DNA of 64,000 nt from an uncultured Lachnospiraceae bacterium (GCA_900544685.1 UQWA01000001.1:144410-208409), one strand, 5' to 3'. Shown: positions 35,763 to 43,528, numbered from the stretch's first letter. Notes: generated by a model from the sequence alone, not told the origin. A program made the numbers and translations.

Positions 35763-36967
35763 AAAAAATCATGATTTTAGGAGCCGGTACCTATCAGGTA
35801 CCGCTGATTCAGACAGCCCGCCGCATGGGACTCTACACCATAGTTGTCAGTATTCCGGGAGATTATCAGGGATTCGCTCTGGCAGATAAGATCTACGAAC
35901 TGGATACCAGAGATAAAGATAGAATACTGGAAGCCGCCAGAGAAGAACAGATCGACGGCATTTGTACCTCAGGTACCGATGTGGCAGTTTCCACCATCGG
36001 TTATGTCTGTGAGAAAATGGGACTGTCCGGTATTCCACAGGAAGCAGCAGCCATCCTGACAGATAAGGCACTGATGAAAGAAGCTTTTTTAAAGGGGGGC
36101 GTATCTGCATCTACGGGTATGCGTGTCTACAGCCTGGAAGAGGCAAAGGCAGCAGCAGAACGCATTGGCTATCCGGTAGTGGTAAAGCGGGTAGACAGTT
36201 CAGGAAGCCGCGGTATCACTGTGGTAGAACAGCCGGAAAGACTGGAAGAAGCCTACCATCATGCAGCAAAGCGTTCTACCAGAGATTATGTACTGGTGGA
36301 AGGATTCATCAAAGGCACTGAGATTGGTGTGGACGGATTCGTCCAGGATGGCCGGCTGGTATTTCTGGCGCCACACACCAAGTTTGTATACAGAGGAAAG
36401 AACACCACCATTCCGGTGGGACATGCCTTTCCGTATACCTGCAGCCGGGAAGTCTATGACGAGATCGGCAGACAGATGCAGGCAGCCGTGACTGCATCCG
36501 GAGCAGACAGATGCTCTATCAACGCAGATGTATTTGTGGACGGCAATAAGGTATCCATCATTGAGATGGGAGGAAGAACGGGAGCAACCTGCATTCCGGA
36601 GCTGATTTCCATTTATTACGGATTTGATTTTTACGAGAAAATGCTCCGCAGTGCATTGGGAGAAACGGTGGAATTCAACTGCACCGGAAAACAGCCGTGC
36701 ATGGCAAAGCTTCTTCTCAGCCCGGCAGAAGGAAAAATTTCCCATATAGATATAGAAGGAATCCGCAGACTGGAAGAAAAAGGCGTGGTCGTTTCCCTGG
36801 ATTTCCTGGTAGGTCATAAGGTATTTGCCATGGCAGACGGGACAGACCGGATCGGTCATATCATAGCCAGAACAGAAGAAGAAAGCCAGCTGGATGCATG
36901 GATGATGGAAGCTTATCGATGCATCTTCATTGACGGAGTATCTCTGGAGGATATATGGAAAAGATAA
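35759..36967 (+). CDS. ATP-grasp carboxylate-amine ligase-like enzyme
   Basis: The 402-residue protein has an N-terminal PurK/CarB-like preATP fold (MKKIMILGAGTYQVPLIQTARRMGL), the ATP-binding VVKRVDSSGSRGITVV near residue 139, and the metal-ligand region EMGGRTGATCIPEL near 262. ATP-grasp enzymes activate a carboxylate as acyl phosphate and join it to an amine or thiol. It starts with GTG at 35759. Lying between a glycosyltransferase and two putative flippase subunits, it may attach an amino acid to an amino sugar (inference). The acceptor is unknown. Confidence 0.85.
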   Translation: MKKIMILGAGTYQVPLIQTARRMGLYTIVVSIPGDYQGFALADKIYELDTRDKDRILEAAREEQIDGICTSGTDVAVSTIGYVCEKMGLSGIPQEAAAILTDKALMKEAFLKGGVSASTGMRVYSLEEAKAAAERIGYPVVVKRVDSSGSRGITVVEQPERLEEAYHHAAKRSTRDYVLVEGFIKGTEIGVDGFVQDGRLVFLAPHTKFVYRGKNTTIPVGHAFPYTCSREVYDEIGRQMQAAVTASGADRCSINADVFVDGNKVSIIEMGGRTGATCIPELISIYYGFDFYEKMLRSALGETVEFNCTGKQPCMAKLLLSPAEGKISHIDIEGIRRLEEKGVVVSLDFLVGHKVFAMADGTDRIGHIIARTEEESQLDAWMMEAYRCIFIDGVSLEDIWKR

Positions 36968-37305
36968 AAAAATACATTACGCTGCACTTGACTGTCATGC
37001 TGTTTTCCTTTACCAGCGTGTACTCCAAAGCAGCATCCGGCTTTTATAACAGAGACGGACTGACATCACCGATGCTCTATCTGTTCCTGTTTCTGATGCT
37101 GCTGAACTGTGCATTGTATGCGGTCATCTGGCAGAAAGTAATCAAGAAATTCGAGTTAAACGTGGCATATGCTAACCGTACCGTATACCTGATCTGGTCA
37201 CAGATCTGGGCGGTGGTCATATTCCATGAAAATTTATCGGTGAACAACATCATCGGCATGATCATCGTGTTCATCGGAGTATTGGTGGTGGTTGCCCATG
37301 AATAA
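36955..37305 (+). CDS. Small EmrE/EamA-like membrane protein, subunit 1
   Basis: The 116-residue protein has four hydrophobic helices (roughly residues 8-25, 42-61, 72-90 and 96-114) as in SMR/ArnE-type half-transporters. It overlaps the ATP-grasp gene by 13 bases and the next small membrane gene by 8. In the ArnE/ArnF pair, two such proteins flip an undecaprenyl-phosphate-linked amino sugar; the presence of an ArnC-like transferase in the same operon supports that role. Drug efflux is an alternative. Confidence 0.75.
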   Translation: MEKIKKYITLHLTVMLFSFTSVYSKAASGFYNRDGLTSPMLYLFLFLMLLNCALYAVIWQKVIKKFELNVAYANRTVYLIWSQIWAVVIFHENLSVNNIIGMIIVFIGVLVVVAHE

Positions 37306-37633
37306 ATACTTACTGATTATGTTTATCGCGACCTTCTTTTCCGCATCATCCCAGATTTTGCTGAAACAGAGCGCGAATCAGACACACAAAAATATCATCT
37401 TCGAATACCTGAACTGGCGCGTGATCCTGTCCTACTTTATATTTTTCGCAGTACTGCTGGTCAACACCTACGCCTATACCCAGGTAGACATGAAATACGG
37501 CGCCGTCATCGACACCTGCACTTACGTCTTCGTCATGATCCTGTCCGGCGTCATCCTGCATGAAAGCTTCACCAAATGGAAACTCATCGGAAACCTGATC
37601 ATCATACTAGGGGTCATAGTGTATACACTCTAG
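37298..37633 (+). CDS. Small EmrE/EamA-like membrane protein, subunit 2
   Basis: The 111-residue protein has four helices, beginning LLIMFIATFFSASSQILLKQSANQ, and ends LIGNLIIILGVIVYTL, the fourth helix typical of SMR-like proteins. ATG at 37298 is the likely start; an in-frame TTG lies two codons earlier. It probably forms a heterodimer with subunit 1, like ArnE with ArnF. It is the last gene of the operon. Confidence 0.75.
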   Translation: MNKYLLIMFIATFFSASSQILLKQSANQTHKNIIFEYLNWRVILSYFIFFAVLLVNTYAYTQVDMKYGAVIDTCTYVFVMILSGVILHESFTKWKLIGNLIIILGVIVYTL

Positions 37634-37751
37634 CCATTGGTGGGGTCGTGGTCCATTGGGGGGCCATTGGGGACGGAGTTAATGGCTCACTGTGAATCTG
37701 TTCAAAGCGGATTTTTCGTTAAAATAGGGCAAATTAGACTTATAGAACAGT

Positions 37752-37780
37752 TTGACAAAAGGAAAGAAATAGTGTACACT
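37752..37780 (+). promoter_or_regulatory. Promoter of a small RNA (antitoxin-like)
   Basis: TTGACA (37752-37757) and TACACT (37775-37780) are spaced by 17. No reading frame follows; the transcript would end at the hairpin 37853-37893. Confidence 0.6.
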
Positions 37781-37786
37781 ATATTT

Positions 37787-37893
37787 AATAAAGCAGTCGG
37801 AAGGTGATCGCGACTCACCCGACCCGGCGAAATTAAATACTAAACTATAAGAATAGTCGTCCTAACTTGCCAGAGATCAGGACGGCTATTTCT
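37787..37893 (+). ncRNA. Putative type I antitoxin RNA of a holin-like toxin locus
   Basis: About 105 bases separate a strong promoter from a terminator in which AATAGTCGTCCT (about 37852-37863) pairs with AGGACGGCTATT (about 37879-37890). The 5' part can fold as GTCGG..GGTGA with TCACC..CGAC. The terminator is two-sided and would also end a toxin mRNA arriving on the minus strand, the usual layout of TxpA/RatA and holin-like toxin loci. A toxin relic is present on that strand at 38028-38098. Identity is inferred from layout. Confidence 0.45.
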
Positions 37894-38016
37894 TATTTCA
37901 TAGGAAATTGCGTCCTATGAAATAAAAACGCTCCGTGAGGATCGCACTGCGGCGATATAGAAATATGTCGCAAAAGCGACCCGCCGCAGGCGTAGAATCT
38001 CGCGAGCGAGATTCTA
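37893..38016 (+). repeat. Structured repeat element, copy 3
   Basis: The element begins with hairpin TTATTTCATAGGA/TCCTATGAAATAA (37893-37925) and a linker GCTCCGTGAGGATCGCA. Helix CTGCGGCG (37947-37954) pairs with CGCCGCAG (37982-37989) and encloses a bulge and GTCGC/GCGAC (37967-37980). The last hairpin is TAGAATCTCGC/GCGAGATTCTA (37993-38016). It has the same plan as copies 1 and 2 although nearly every helix base differs. It lies between the toxin relic and the shared terminator, so it appears inserted into that locus. Confidence 0.75.
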
Positions 38017-38027
38017 TTACATATTCC

Positions 38028-38098
38028 ATGTTGGTCTATATAGGTTAGAATCGCCATTAGCATGATGACGAAAGTAAAATATCATTCCATGAAACCAT
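38028..38098 (-). pseudogene. Frameshifted holin-like toxin relic
   Basis: On the minus strand AGAAAGGGTGATGATT gives a very strong ribosome site before ATG at 38098-38096. Translation starts MVSWNDIL and stops after 13 codons, but one base of frame shift continues as FVIMLMAILTYIDQH, a single hydrophobic helix. The combined peptide resembles the roughly 30-residue holin-like toxins of type I systems, with N-terminal MVTxxDLI-like residues. The minus-strand promoter is probably the extended -10 TGATATAAT at 38163-38171. It is inactive as it stands. Confidence 0.45.
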
Positions 38099-38164
38099 AA
38101 TCATCACCCTTTCTGTAAAGCTCAGATTGGATGAGAGCGCGTCCCCCGGCTACCTCAAATCAAT

Positions 38165-38342
38165 TATATCAGATGTGAGATGACTTCCACCTCTTCAGGT
38201 GGCTAGGAGCAAATTAGTATCAGTGGTGGTAGTCAATCTCCCATCTGATATAGCCTCCGGCAGGATTGCAGAGATGCGCAAAAGAAATATGTCATGCTTT
38301 GCATGACGCGCATCTCGCAGCAAGAATGCCGAGGCATTCTTG
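38165..38342 (+). repeat. Structured repeat element, copy 2
   Basis: An outer helix TATATCAGATG (38165-38175) pairs with CATCTGATATA (38242-38252) and contains a CCACCT/AGGTGG hairpin. After a GCCTCCGGCAGGATTGCA linker, GAGATGCGC pairs with GCGCATCTC around an 11-base bulge and GTCATGC/GCATGAC. After GCAG the last hairpin is CAAGAATGCC/GGCATTCTTG (38321-38342). Compared with copy 1 the G-C pair in GAGGTG/CACCTC is replaced by A-T, and the last stem is changed at several paired positions. It ends about 50 bases before the methyltransferase gene. Confidence 0.8.
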
Positions 38343-38390
38343 AAGATATAAAATAGAAACACACAACATAAGATATGAAAAGGAAGAAAA

Positions 38391-39593
38391 ATGGAAACGA
38401 AAAATAATAAAAATACAACCACTACTTGCCCCTACGCGAAGAAGTGTGGCGGCTGTCAGTATCAGGGCATGGATTACGCTGCCCAGTTAAAGAAAAAACA
38501 GAAAGAAATGAACAAGCTCCTGAAAGATTTCGGCAAACCAGAGCAGATCATCGGTATGAAAGACCCTCTGCATTACCGAAATAAAGTACATGCCGTCTTT
38601 GGCAGAACAAGAAGAGGTGAGATCATCTCCGGTACCTATGAGACAGGAACACATAAGATCGTCAATATCGACGAATGCATGATCGAAGATGAGATATCCC
38701 AGTCCATTATCCGCACCATCCGCAGTCTCATCCGGTCCTTCAAGATCAAGACCTATGATGAAGATACCGGATACGGACTACTCCGTCACGTACTGGTACG
38801 TCGGGGATTTACCACCGGACAGGTGATGGTAGTGCTGGTGCTTTCCTCACCGATCCTTCCATCCAAGAATAATTTCGTGAAAGCCTTACGCAAGGAGCAC
38901 CCGGAGATCACCACAATAGTGCTGAATGTGAATGACAAGAAGACCAGTATGGTTCTGGGAGAACGTGATATCGTCCTTTATGGAAAAGGCTATATCGAAG
39001 ATACTTTATGTGGATGTACCTTCCGAATTTCCCCACAGTCCTTCTATCAGATCAATCCGGTGCAGACAGAGCGCCTGTATCAGACGGCCATAGATTACGC
39101 AGAACTGACCGGGAAAGAACGGGTAATAGACGCTTATTGCGGAATCGGAACGATTGGCATGGTAGCATCGAAAAAAGCAAGGGAAGTCATCGGCGTAGAA
39201 CTGAACCGCAATGCGGTAAAAGATGCCAGAATCAATGCCAAATTAAATCAGATCAAAAATATCACTTTCTACGAAGGAGATGCCGGTAAATTCATGGTAT
39301 CTATGGCAGAAGAAGGCGAGAAAGCAGATGTGGTCTTCATGGATCCGCCAAGAAGCGGAAGTGATGAGGCATTCCTGTCATCCGTGATAAAACTGGCACC
39401 AAAGCGTATTGTTTATGTATCCTGCGGACCGGACACCCTGGCACGGGATCTCAAATACCTGACCGGACATGGATATAAAGTGAAAAAGATACAGCCAGTC
39501 GATATGTTTGGATTTACACAGCACACAGAAACAGTGTGTCTTCTAAGTAACCGAACCTCTATGGATAAACAGAAAGAACAAAAACTGCAGTAA
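38391..39593 (+). CDS. 23S rRNA (uracil-C5)-methyltransferase, RlmD/RlmCD type
   Basis: The 400-residue protein has an N-terminal iron-sulfur cysteine cluster (CPYAKKCGGC), the QSFYQINPVQTE motif near residue 218, the SAM-binding DAYCGIGTIG near 244 and the catalytic-cysteine region YVSCGPDTLARD near 342. It methylates a uracil of ribosomal RNA. It begins directly at the cluster and lacks the N-terminal TRAM domain common in RlmD and RlmCD. GGAAG precedes the ATG. Specificity for U747, U1939 or tRNA cannot be decided. Confidence 0.88.
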   Translation: METKNNKNTTTTCPYAKKCGGCQYQGMDYAAQLKKKQKEMNKLLKDFGKPEQIIGMKDPLHYRNKVHAVFGRTRRGEIISGTYETGTHKIVNIDECMIEDEISQSIIRTIRSLIRSFKIKTYDEDTGYGLLRHVLVRRGFTTGQVMVVLVLSSPILPSKNNFVKALRKEHPEITTIVLNVNDKKTSMVLGERDIVLYGKGYIEDTLCGCTFRISPQSFYQINPVQTERLYQTAIDYAELTGKERVIDAYCGIGTIGMVASKKAREVIGVELNRNAVKDARINAKLNQIKNITFYEGDAGKFMVSMAEEGEKADVVFMDPPRSGSDEAFLSSVIKLAPKRIVYVSCGPDTLARDLKYLTGHGYKVKKIQPVDMFGFTQHTETVCLLSNRTSMDKQKEQKLQ

Positions 39594-39659
39594 AAGCGAC
39601 ATAATCTGCAACATAAAAAATTATTTGAAAATCAATACACAAGGTTAGCTCGAATTATA

Positions 39660-39688
39660 TTGACAGATTGTCAGAAAGTGTCTACACT
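39660..39688 (+). promoter_or_regulatory. Promoter of the capsule locus
   Basis: TTGACA (39660-39665) and TACACT (39683-39688) are spaced by 17. The first gene begins about 320 bases later, leaving a long untranslated leader. Confidence 0.65.
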
Positions 39689-39773
39689 AAAAACCAGTAA
39701 AACTAATATGCAATTCTATCCGTAAAGCGTTCAAATCCTGATAAGTCAGACATAAAAAGATCAGATTTGGTGC

Positions 39774-39783
39774 GGGGGGGGGG
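39774..39783 (+). repeat. G10 homopolymer in the capsule leader
   Basis: Ten consecutive G residues lie about 85 bases after the capsule promoter's -10 box. Such tracts change length easily by slippage; here it would alter leader folding, not a protein. Confidence 0.6.
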
Positions 39784-39829
39784 CAAAACAACTATTACAT
39801 TATATACGAAACTGGAACAGAGAACATAT

Positions 39830-39890
39830 GCATCATGGGATAGAATCGTAACTTTGCACATCAAAGACGATGCCATGATGCTATTTTTAT
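39830..39890 (+). terminator. Leader terminator upstream of the capsule genes
   Basis: GCATCATGG (39830-39838) pairs with CCATGATGC (39873-39881), with an inner ATCGT/ACGAT arm, and is followed by TATTTTTAT. Placed inside the leader between promoter and cpsB, it implies control of the locus by antitermination. The remainder of 39594-40012 shows no gene. Confidence 0.7.
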
Positions 39891-40012
39891 GTCTAATTAA
39901 CGAATGTAAAGAATAGTTTCTTCTACCTTTGATTTATGTCTTCATATTTGATATTATTTAAAAAGCAGACAGTATTCGACACAAAAGGTCTGAACATGAA
40001 GGAGAACGGAGC

Positions 40013-40732
40013 ATGGCATTGAAAATATGCGACATGCACAGTCATCTGTTACCGGGGATCGATGATGGTGCACAGGACATGGAAGAAACCATGCAGGCAT
40101 TGCAGGAAGCGTATCGTCAAGGGATACGTGCCGTTATAGCAACGCCGCACTATTACCCGGAGCATTATGAGACAGAGGCACAGACTATTCTGGAGCTGTG
40201 CCGCCAGGTAAAGAATCGGTGTCGTCAGGAGGGACTGGATATACGGATCTATCCCGGTCAGGAATGCTTTTATTATTCCGAACTGGCAGATAAACTGGAT
40301 CGTGGCGAGATCCTCACACTGGCAGGAAGCAGATACGTGCTGACCGAGTTCCTGCCGGAATGCCCCTATGTACAGCTGTATCAGGGACTGACACAGCTTC
40401 AGCAGAGAGGGTATTACCCGGTGCTGGCACACTTTGAACGTTATAAATGTCTGGATCGGGAAGAACATCTTCAGGAACTGAAAAGTAGAGGTATCCTTTT
40501 GCAGATGAACTTTGATACCTTCACCGCGAAGAAGCACTGGTTTCAGAGGAACCACTGGAGAAGCCTGCTCCAAAGCGGGATTGTAGATCTGGTGGGCAGT
40601 GACTGCCACGGTACACATTTCCGTCCATACCATGCACAGGAGAGCCTGCAGTGGATGGAGAAGCATGTGAAGCCTGAGATCCGTCAGCGGATAGTGGTCA
40701 GAAATATACAGAAAATACTGAGAAAAGAATGA
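40013..40732 (+). CDS. cpsB: Capsule tyrosine-protein phosphatase, PHP family (CpsB/YwqE)
   Basis: The 239-residue protein is a manganese-dependent PHP-type phosphatase with metal motifs DMHSHLLPGIDDGA (residues 7-20), ATPHYYPEHY near 43, GQECFY near 83, HFERY near 143 and GSDCHG near 195. It dephosphorylates the tyrosine-rich tail of the CpsD kinase and so controls chain length and export. AAGGAGAACGGAGC precedes the start. It opens the capsule operon. Confidence 0.93.
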   Translation: MALKICDMHSHLLPGIDDGAQDMEETMQALQEAYRQGIRAVIATPHYYPEHYETEAQTILELCRQVKNRCRQEGLDIRIYPGQECFYYSELADKLDRGEILTLAGSRYVLTEFLPECPYVQLYQGLTQLQQRGYYPVLAHFERYKCLDREEHLQELKSRGILLQMNFDTFTAKKHWFQRNHWRSLLQSGIVDLVGSDCHGTHFRPYHAQESLQWMEKHVKPEIRQRIVVRNIQKILRKE

Positions 40733-40755
40733 GAAAAGAATGAGGGGAGTTGTCT

Positions 40756-41481
40756 ATGGAAAACACAATGGAAAAACATCCTGCAGCGTATAGCGCACGG
40801 GAAGAAGAGACAGAAATTGATCTGCTGGAGATATTCTATCTGCTCAGATCCAAATGGAAAGAGATCTTTCTGGCAATACTGGTCGGCGCACTGATCTTCG
40901 GTGTTTACCATACATTCATGGTGAAGCCGTCCTATCAGGCAGACGCATCGATTTATATTACAAACAACGACTCTGTGATCACATTTGCAGATCTGCAGTT
41001 ATCCGCAGCACTGACCGATGACTATGCCAATATCATCAAGAGCCGTACTGTACTGAACCGCGTCATCGATGAACTGCAGCTGGATCTCAACTACAAGCAG
41101 CTGGGAGAGCTGGTCAGCGTCAGCAATCCGGATTCCACTCACATTGTGGACATTAAGGTTACCTGTGATGATCCGGAACTGAGCCGGAACATCACCAATG
41201 CACTGCTGAATATCAGCGTCAGCCAGATCTATCAGATCATCGGAAGCAGCGAACCGACTGTAATCGACTATTCTGTGGCAGAGGCTGTACAGGATGTGAC
41301 TCCGGGACTGAAGAAGTATCTGGCAATCGGAGGACTTCTGGGCGCATTTATCGTATGTGCCATCTATGTACTGCGTATGCTCATGGATACCACTCTGAAG
41401 ACAGAGGATGATATTGACAAATATCTGCACCTGCCGGTACTGGCAGCAGTGCCATACTATAAAGAAGGAAAAAGAAAGTAA
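40756..41481 (+). CDS. cpsC: Wzz/CpsC chain-length regulator and kinase activator
   Basis: The 241-residue protein has a cytoplasmic N-terminus, a first membrane helix (about residues 35-55), an extracytoplasmic helical domain and a second helix near residue 200, followed by a short tail ending AVPYYKEGKRK. This is the CapA/CpsC form of polysaccharide co-polymerases, which activates the separate kinase encoded next. ATG at 40756 follows GAGGGGAG. Confidence 0.9.
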   Translation: MENTMEKHPAAYSAREEETEIDLLEIFYLLRSKWKEIFLAILVGALIFGVYHTFMVKPSYQADASIYITNNDSVITFADLQLSAALTDDYANIIKSRTVLNRVIDELQLDLNYKQLGELVSVSNPDSTHIVDIKVTCDDPELSRNITNALLNISVSQIYQIIGSSEPTVIDYSVAEAVQDVTPGLKKYLAIGGLLGAFIVCAIYVLRMLMDTTLKTEDDIDKYLHLPVLAAVPYYKEGKRK

Positions 41482-41496
41482 GGGAGGCACATCAGG

Positions 41497-42330
41497 ATGG
41501 AACAACAGCAGAATTGGGGAGCAGACCTGCATAATTACCGGCAGGTAATGCCTCAGATAGAAGAATTGCCATTTCAGGCAAGAGAAGCCATCAATGTGCT
41601 TCGCGGAAATATACAGTTAAGCGGTTATGATCTGAAGGTCATTGCCATCACCAGTGCCCAGGCGAATGAAGGAAAGTCATCCATCGCATTTCGTCTGGCA
41701 AAGAGCCTGGCAGCCCTGGGCAAAAGAACGATTTATCTGGACTGTGATATTCGTAATTCAGAAACTATGATACGTTATCAGATTCAGCAGAGTGTATGTG
41801 GTCTGGCAGAGTTTCTGTGCGGACGTGTGGCTATGACGGATATGATCTACCACACAGATGACCAGTTTCTGGATATGATCTTTACCGGTGCAGTAGCACC
41901 GAACCCAAGCGAACTGATCTCCGGACCATTATTTGTCCAACTTCTGGAAGAACTTAAGAAGAATTATGACTATGTGATTGTAGATACGCCGCCGGTGAAT
42001 CCGGTGATCGATGGTGCACTGATTGCCAAGAAGTGTGACGGTACCGTACTGGTCATCGAACATGGACTGACAGAACGTGCTCAGGCAGTGAAGGCAAAGA
42101 AGCAGCTGGAATATGCCGGGATCAAGATCCTGGGCGTTGTGCTGAATAAAGTAGGCATGAACAAAAAGGGTTACGGATATGGCTATGGTTACGGATATGG
42201 CTACGGCTACGGCTATGGTTACGGCTACGGAGAAAAAAAATCCAGAGCAGCCAGGAAGGAAGCAGCGAAGGCAGCCAAGGCGTCTAAGAAAGAAAAACCA
42301 GCCAGAGATAAGAAGAGAACAAGAGCATGA
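41497..42330 (+). CDS. cpsD: Capsule BY-kinase (CpsD) with Gly-Tyr repeat tail
   Basis: The 277-residue protein is a bacterial tyrosine kinase with Walker A SAQANEGKSS (residues 53-62), Walker A' LDCDIRNS (81-88) and Walker B VIVDTPP near 160. Residues 225-245 are a perfect alternating Gly-Tyr run with ten tyrosines, then a Lys/Ala-rich tail of about 30 residues. CpsD kinases normally end in a tyrosine cluster that is autophosphorylated, so the run is the phosphorylation tail in extreme form, and the basic extension beyond it is unusual. It overlaps the LCP gene by 4 bases. Confidence 0.93.
   Translation: MEQQQNWGADLHNYRQVMPQIEELPFQAREAINVLRGNIQLSGYDLKVIAITSAQANEGKSSIAFRLAKSLAALGKRTIYLDCDIRNSETMIRYQIQQSVCGLAEFLCGRVAMTDMIYHTDDQFLDMIFTGAVAPNPSELISGPLFVQLLEELKKNYDYVIVDTPPVNPVIDGALIAKKCDGTVLVIEHGLTERAQAVKAKKQLEYAGIKILGVVLNKVGMNKKGYGYGYGYGYGYGYGYGYGYGEKKSRAARKEAAKAAKASKKEKPARDKKRTRA
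42169..42231 (+). repeat. Hexanucleotide repeat encoding the Gly-Tyr tail
   Basis: Ten tandem GGN-TAY units plus one glycine codon encode the CpsD tail. Synonymous differences (GGT/GGA/GGC, TAC/TAT) are scattered, so it is not a pure slippage tract, but unit gain or loss would keep the frame. Confidence 0.85.
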
Positions 42331-43400
42331 GCGGACATCATCACCATCATCATCACAGACACAGTGTGTGGTATCGGATACGCCGCTGGGGGCGTCACAA
42401 TAAGAAGCTGGCAGGTGGCAGTGCGCTGGTTGTGGCAGTGGCCGTGCTTGTGGGAGGTACGTATCTTCACGGTTCCCTGCAGGCACAACAAAGACAACAT
42501 GTCACAGCAGGCAATTCTGTGGATATGAAGAATGGATACCGGACCCGTACTTATGATGGTAAGGAATATCAGTATAATTCCCTGATTACCACCATCCTGT
42601 ATGCAGGTATTGATTCCGAAGGAATCATGGAAGCCACGGCGGCTTACAGCAACAAGGCAAGGGCAGACAGCATTGCCCTGGTGATTTTAGATAAGAAGAA
42701 GCAGAAGATGAGTATTCTGGCACTGAACCGGGATACGATGACACAGATTCGCCGTTACACCCGTGAGGGAGATGATCTGGGATTGTATACCAGTCATCTG
42801 GGATATGCCTACAGCTATGGAGACGGCGGCGAAGTCAGTTGCGAGAACCTGGAGGAAGCCGTACAGTTGCTGATCGGAGATATCCCAATCAGCGATTACG
42901 TAGTGACTAACCGGTCTTCCATGACAGAGATCAATGATCTGGTAGGCGGTGTCACAGTCACCGTGCCGAACAATGATCTGGCAGCGAAGCATCCGGATCT
43001 GTCACAGGGCAGAGTGGTGACACTGGATGACAGTAACGTGGAAGACTTCCTGCGATACCGGGATATCCAGACAGATTTCAGTAATGAGGGGCGTATCCAG
43101 AGACAGCAGGCATATATTACTGCATACATTGGACAGTTCAGAGAACTGCTTCAGACAGATCTGGAAAGTGCCTGGGACAAAACGGAGGAGATGACCGATC
43201 ATCTTCAGACTAGCATTACAAAAAGCAAGTACTTAGGTCTGGCAAAGCTATTGGAGAGTGTATCCTTTGATGATACAGACTATTACAGACCGGAAGGAAC
43301 AGATCAGCTGGGAGACCTGCATGATGAGTTCTATCTGGACGAAGACAACATGGAGAAGCTGATCATAGATCTGTTCTATGAACCAATCAGTCAGACATGA
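42327..43400 (+). CDS. LytR-CpsA-Psr (LCP) family glycopolymer transferase with natural His7 N-terminus
   Basis: The 357-residue protein starts MSGHHHHHHHRH, has a basic stretch and one membrane anchor (about residues 30-48), then an extracytoplasmic LCP domain with ARADSIALVIL near residue 111, ILALNRDTM, an FLRYRD segment near 230 and EGRIQRQQAYI. LCP enzymes attach capsule or teichoic polymers to peptidoglycan from undecaprenyl pyrophosphate donors. The natural seven-histidine tract is cytoplasmic by topology. The start overlaps the cpsD stop. Confidence 0.88.
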   Translation: MSGHHHHHHHRHSVWYRIRRWGRHNKKLAGGSALVVAVAVLVGGTYLHGSLQAQQRQHVTAGNSVDMKNGYRTRTYDGKEYQYNSLITTILYAGIDSEGIMEATAAYSNKARADSIALVILDKKKQKMSILALNRDTMTQIRRYTREGDDLGLYTSHLGYAYSYGDGGEVSCENLEEAVQLLIGDIPISDYVVTNRSSMTEINDLVGGVTVTVPNNDLAAKHPDLSQGRVVTLDDSNVEDFLRYRDIQTDFSNEGRIQRQQAYITAYIGQFRELLQTDLESAWDKTEEMTDHLQTSITKSKYLGLAKLLESVSFDDTDYYRPEGTDQLGDLHDEFYLDEDNMEKLIIDLFYEPISQT

Positions 43401-43528
43401 GTTCAAGAATACCATATCTCACAGAGGGAATGACAGACATTCCATATAACACTGGTTTGAATCCGGAGACGGGTTTGAACATAGACAGCCATCAGGCTGA
43501 AAATCTAGGGGAAAGGAGGAAAATGCAC

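Noticed and set aside
42169..42231. Tandem repeat as a CRISPR-like or satellite array
   Set aside because: Units are six bases, in frame, and encode Gly-Tyr in a kinase tail; no spacers are present. No CRISPR array was seen anywhere in the window.
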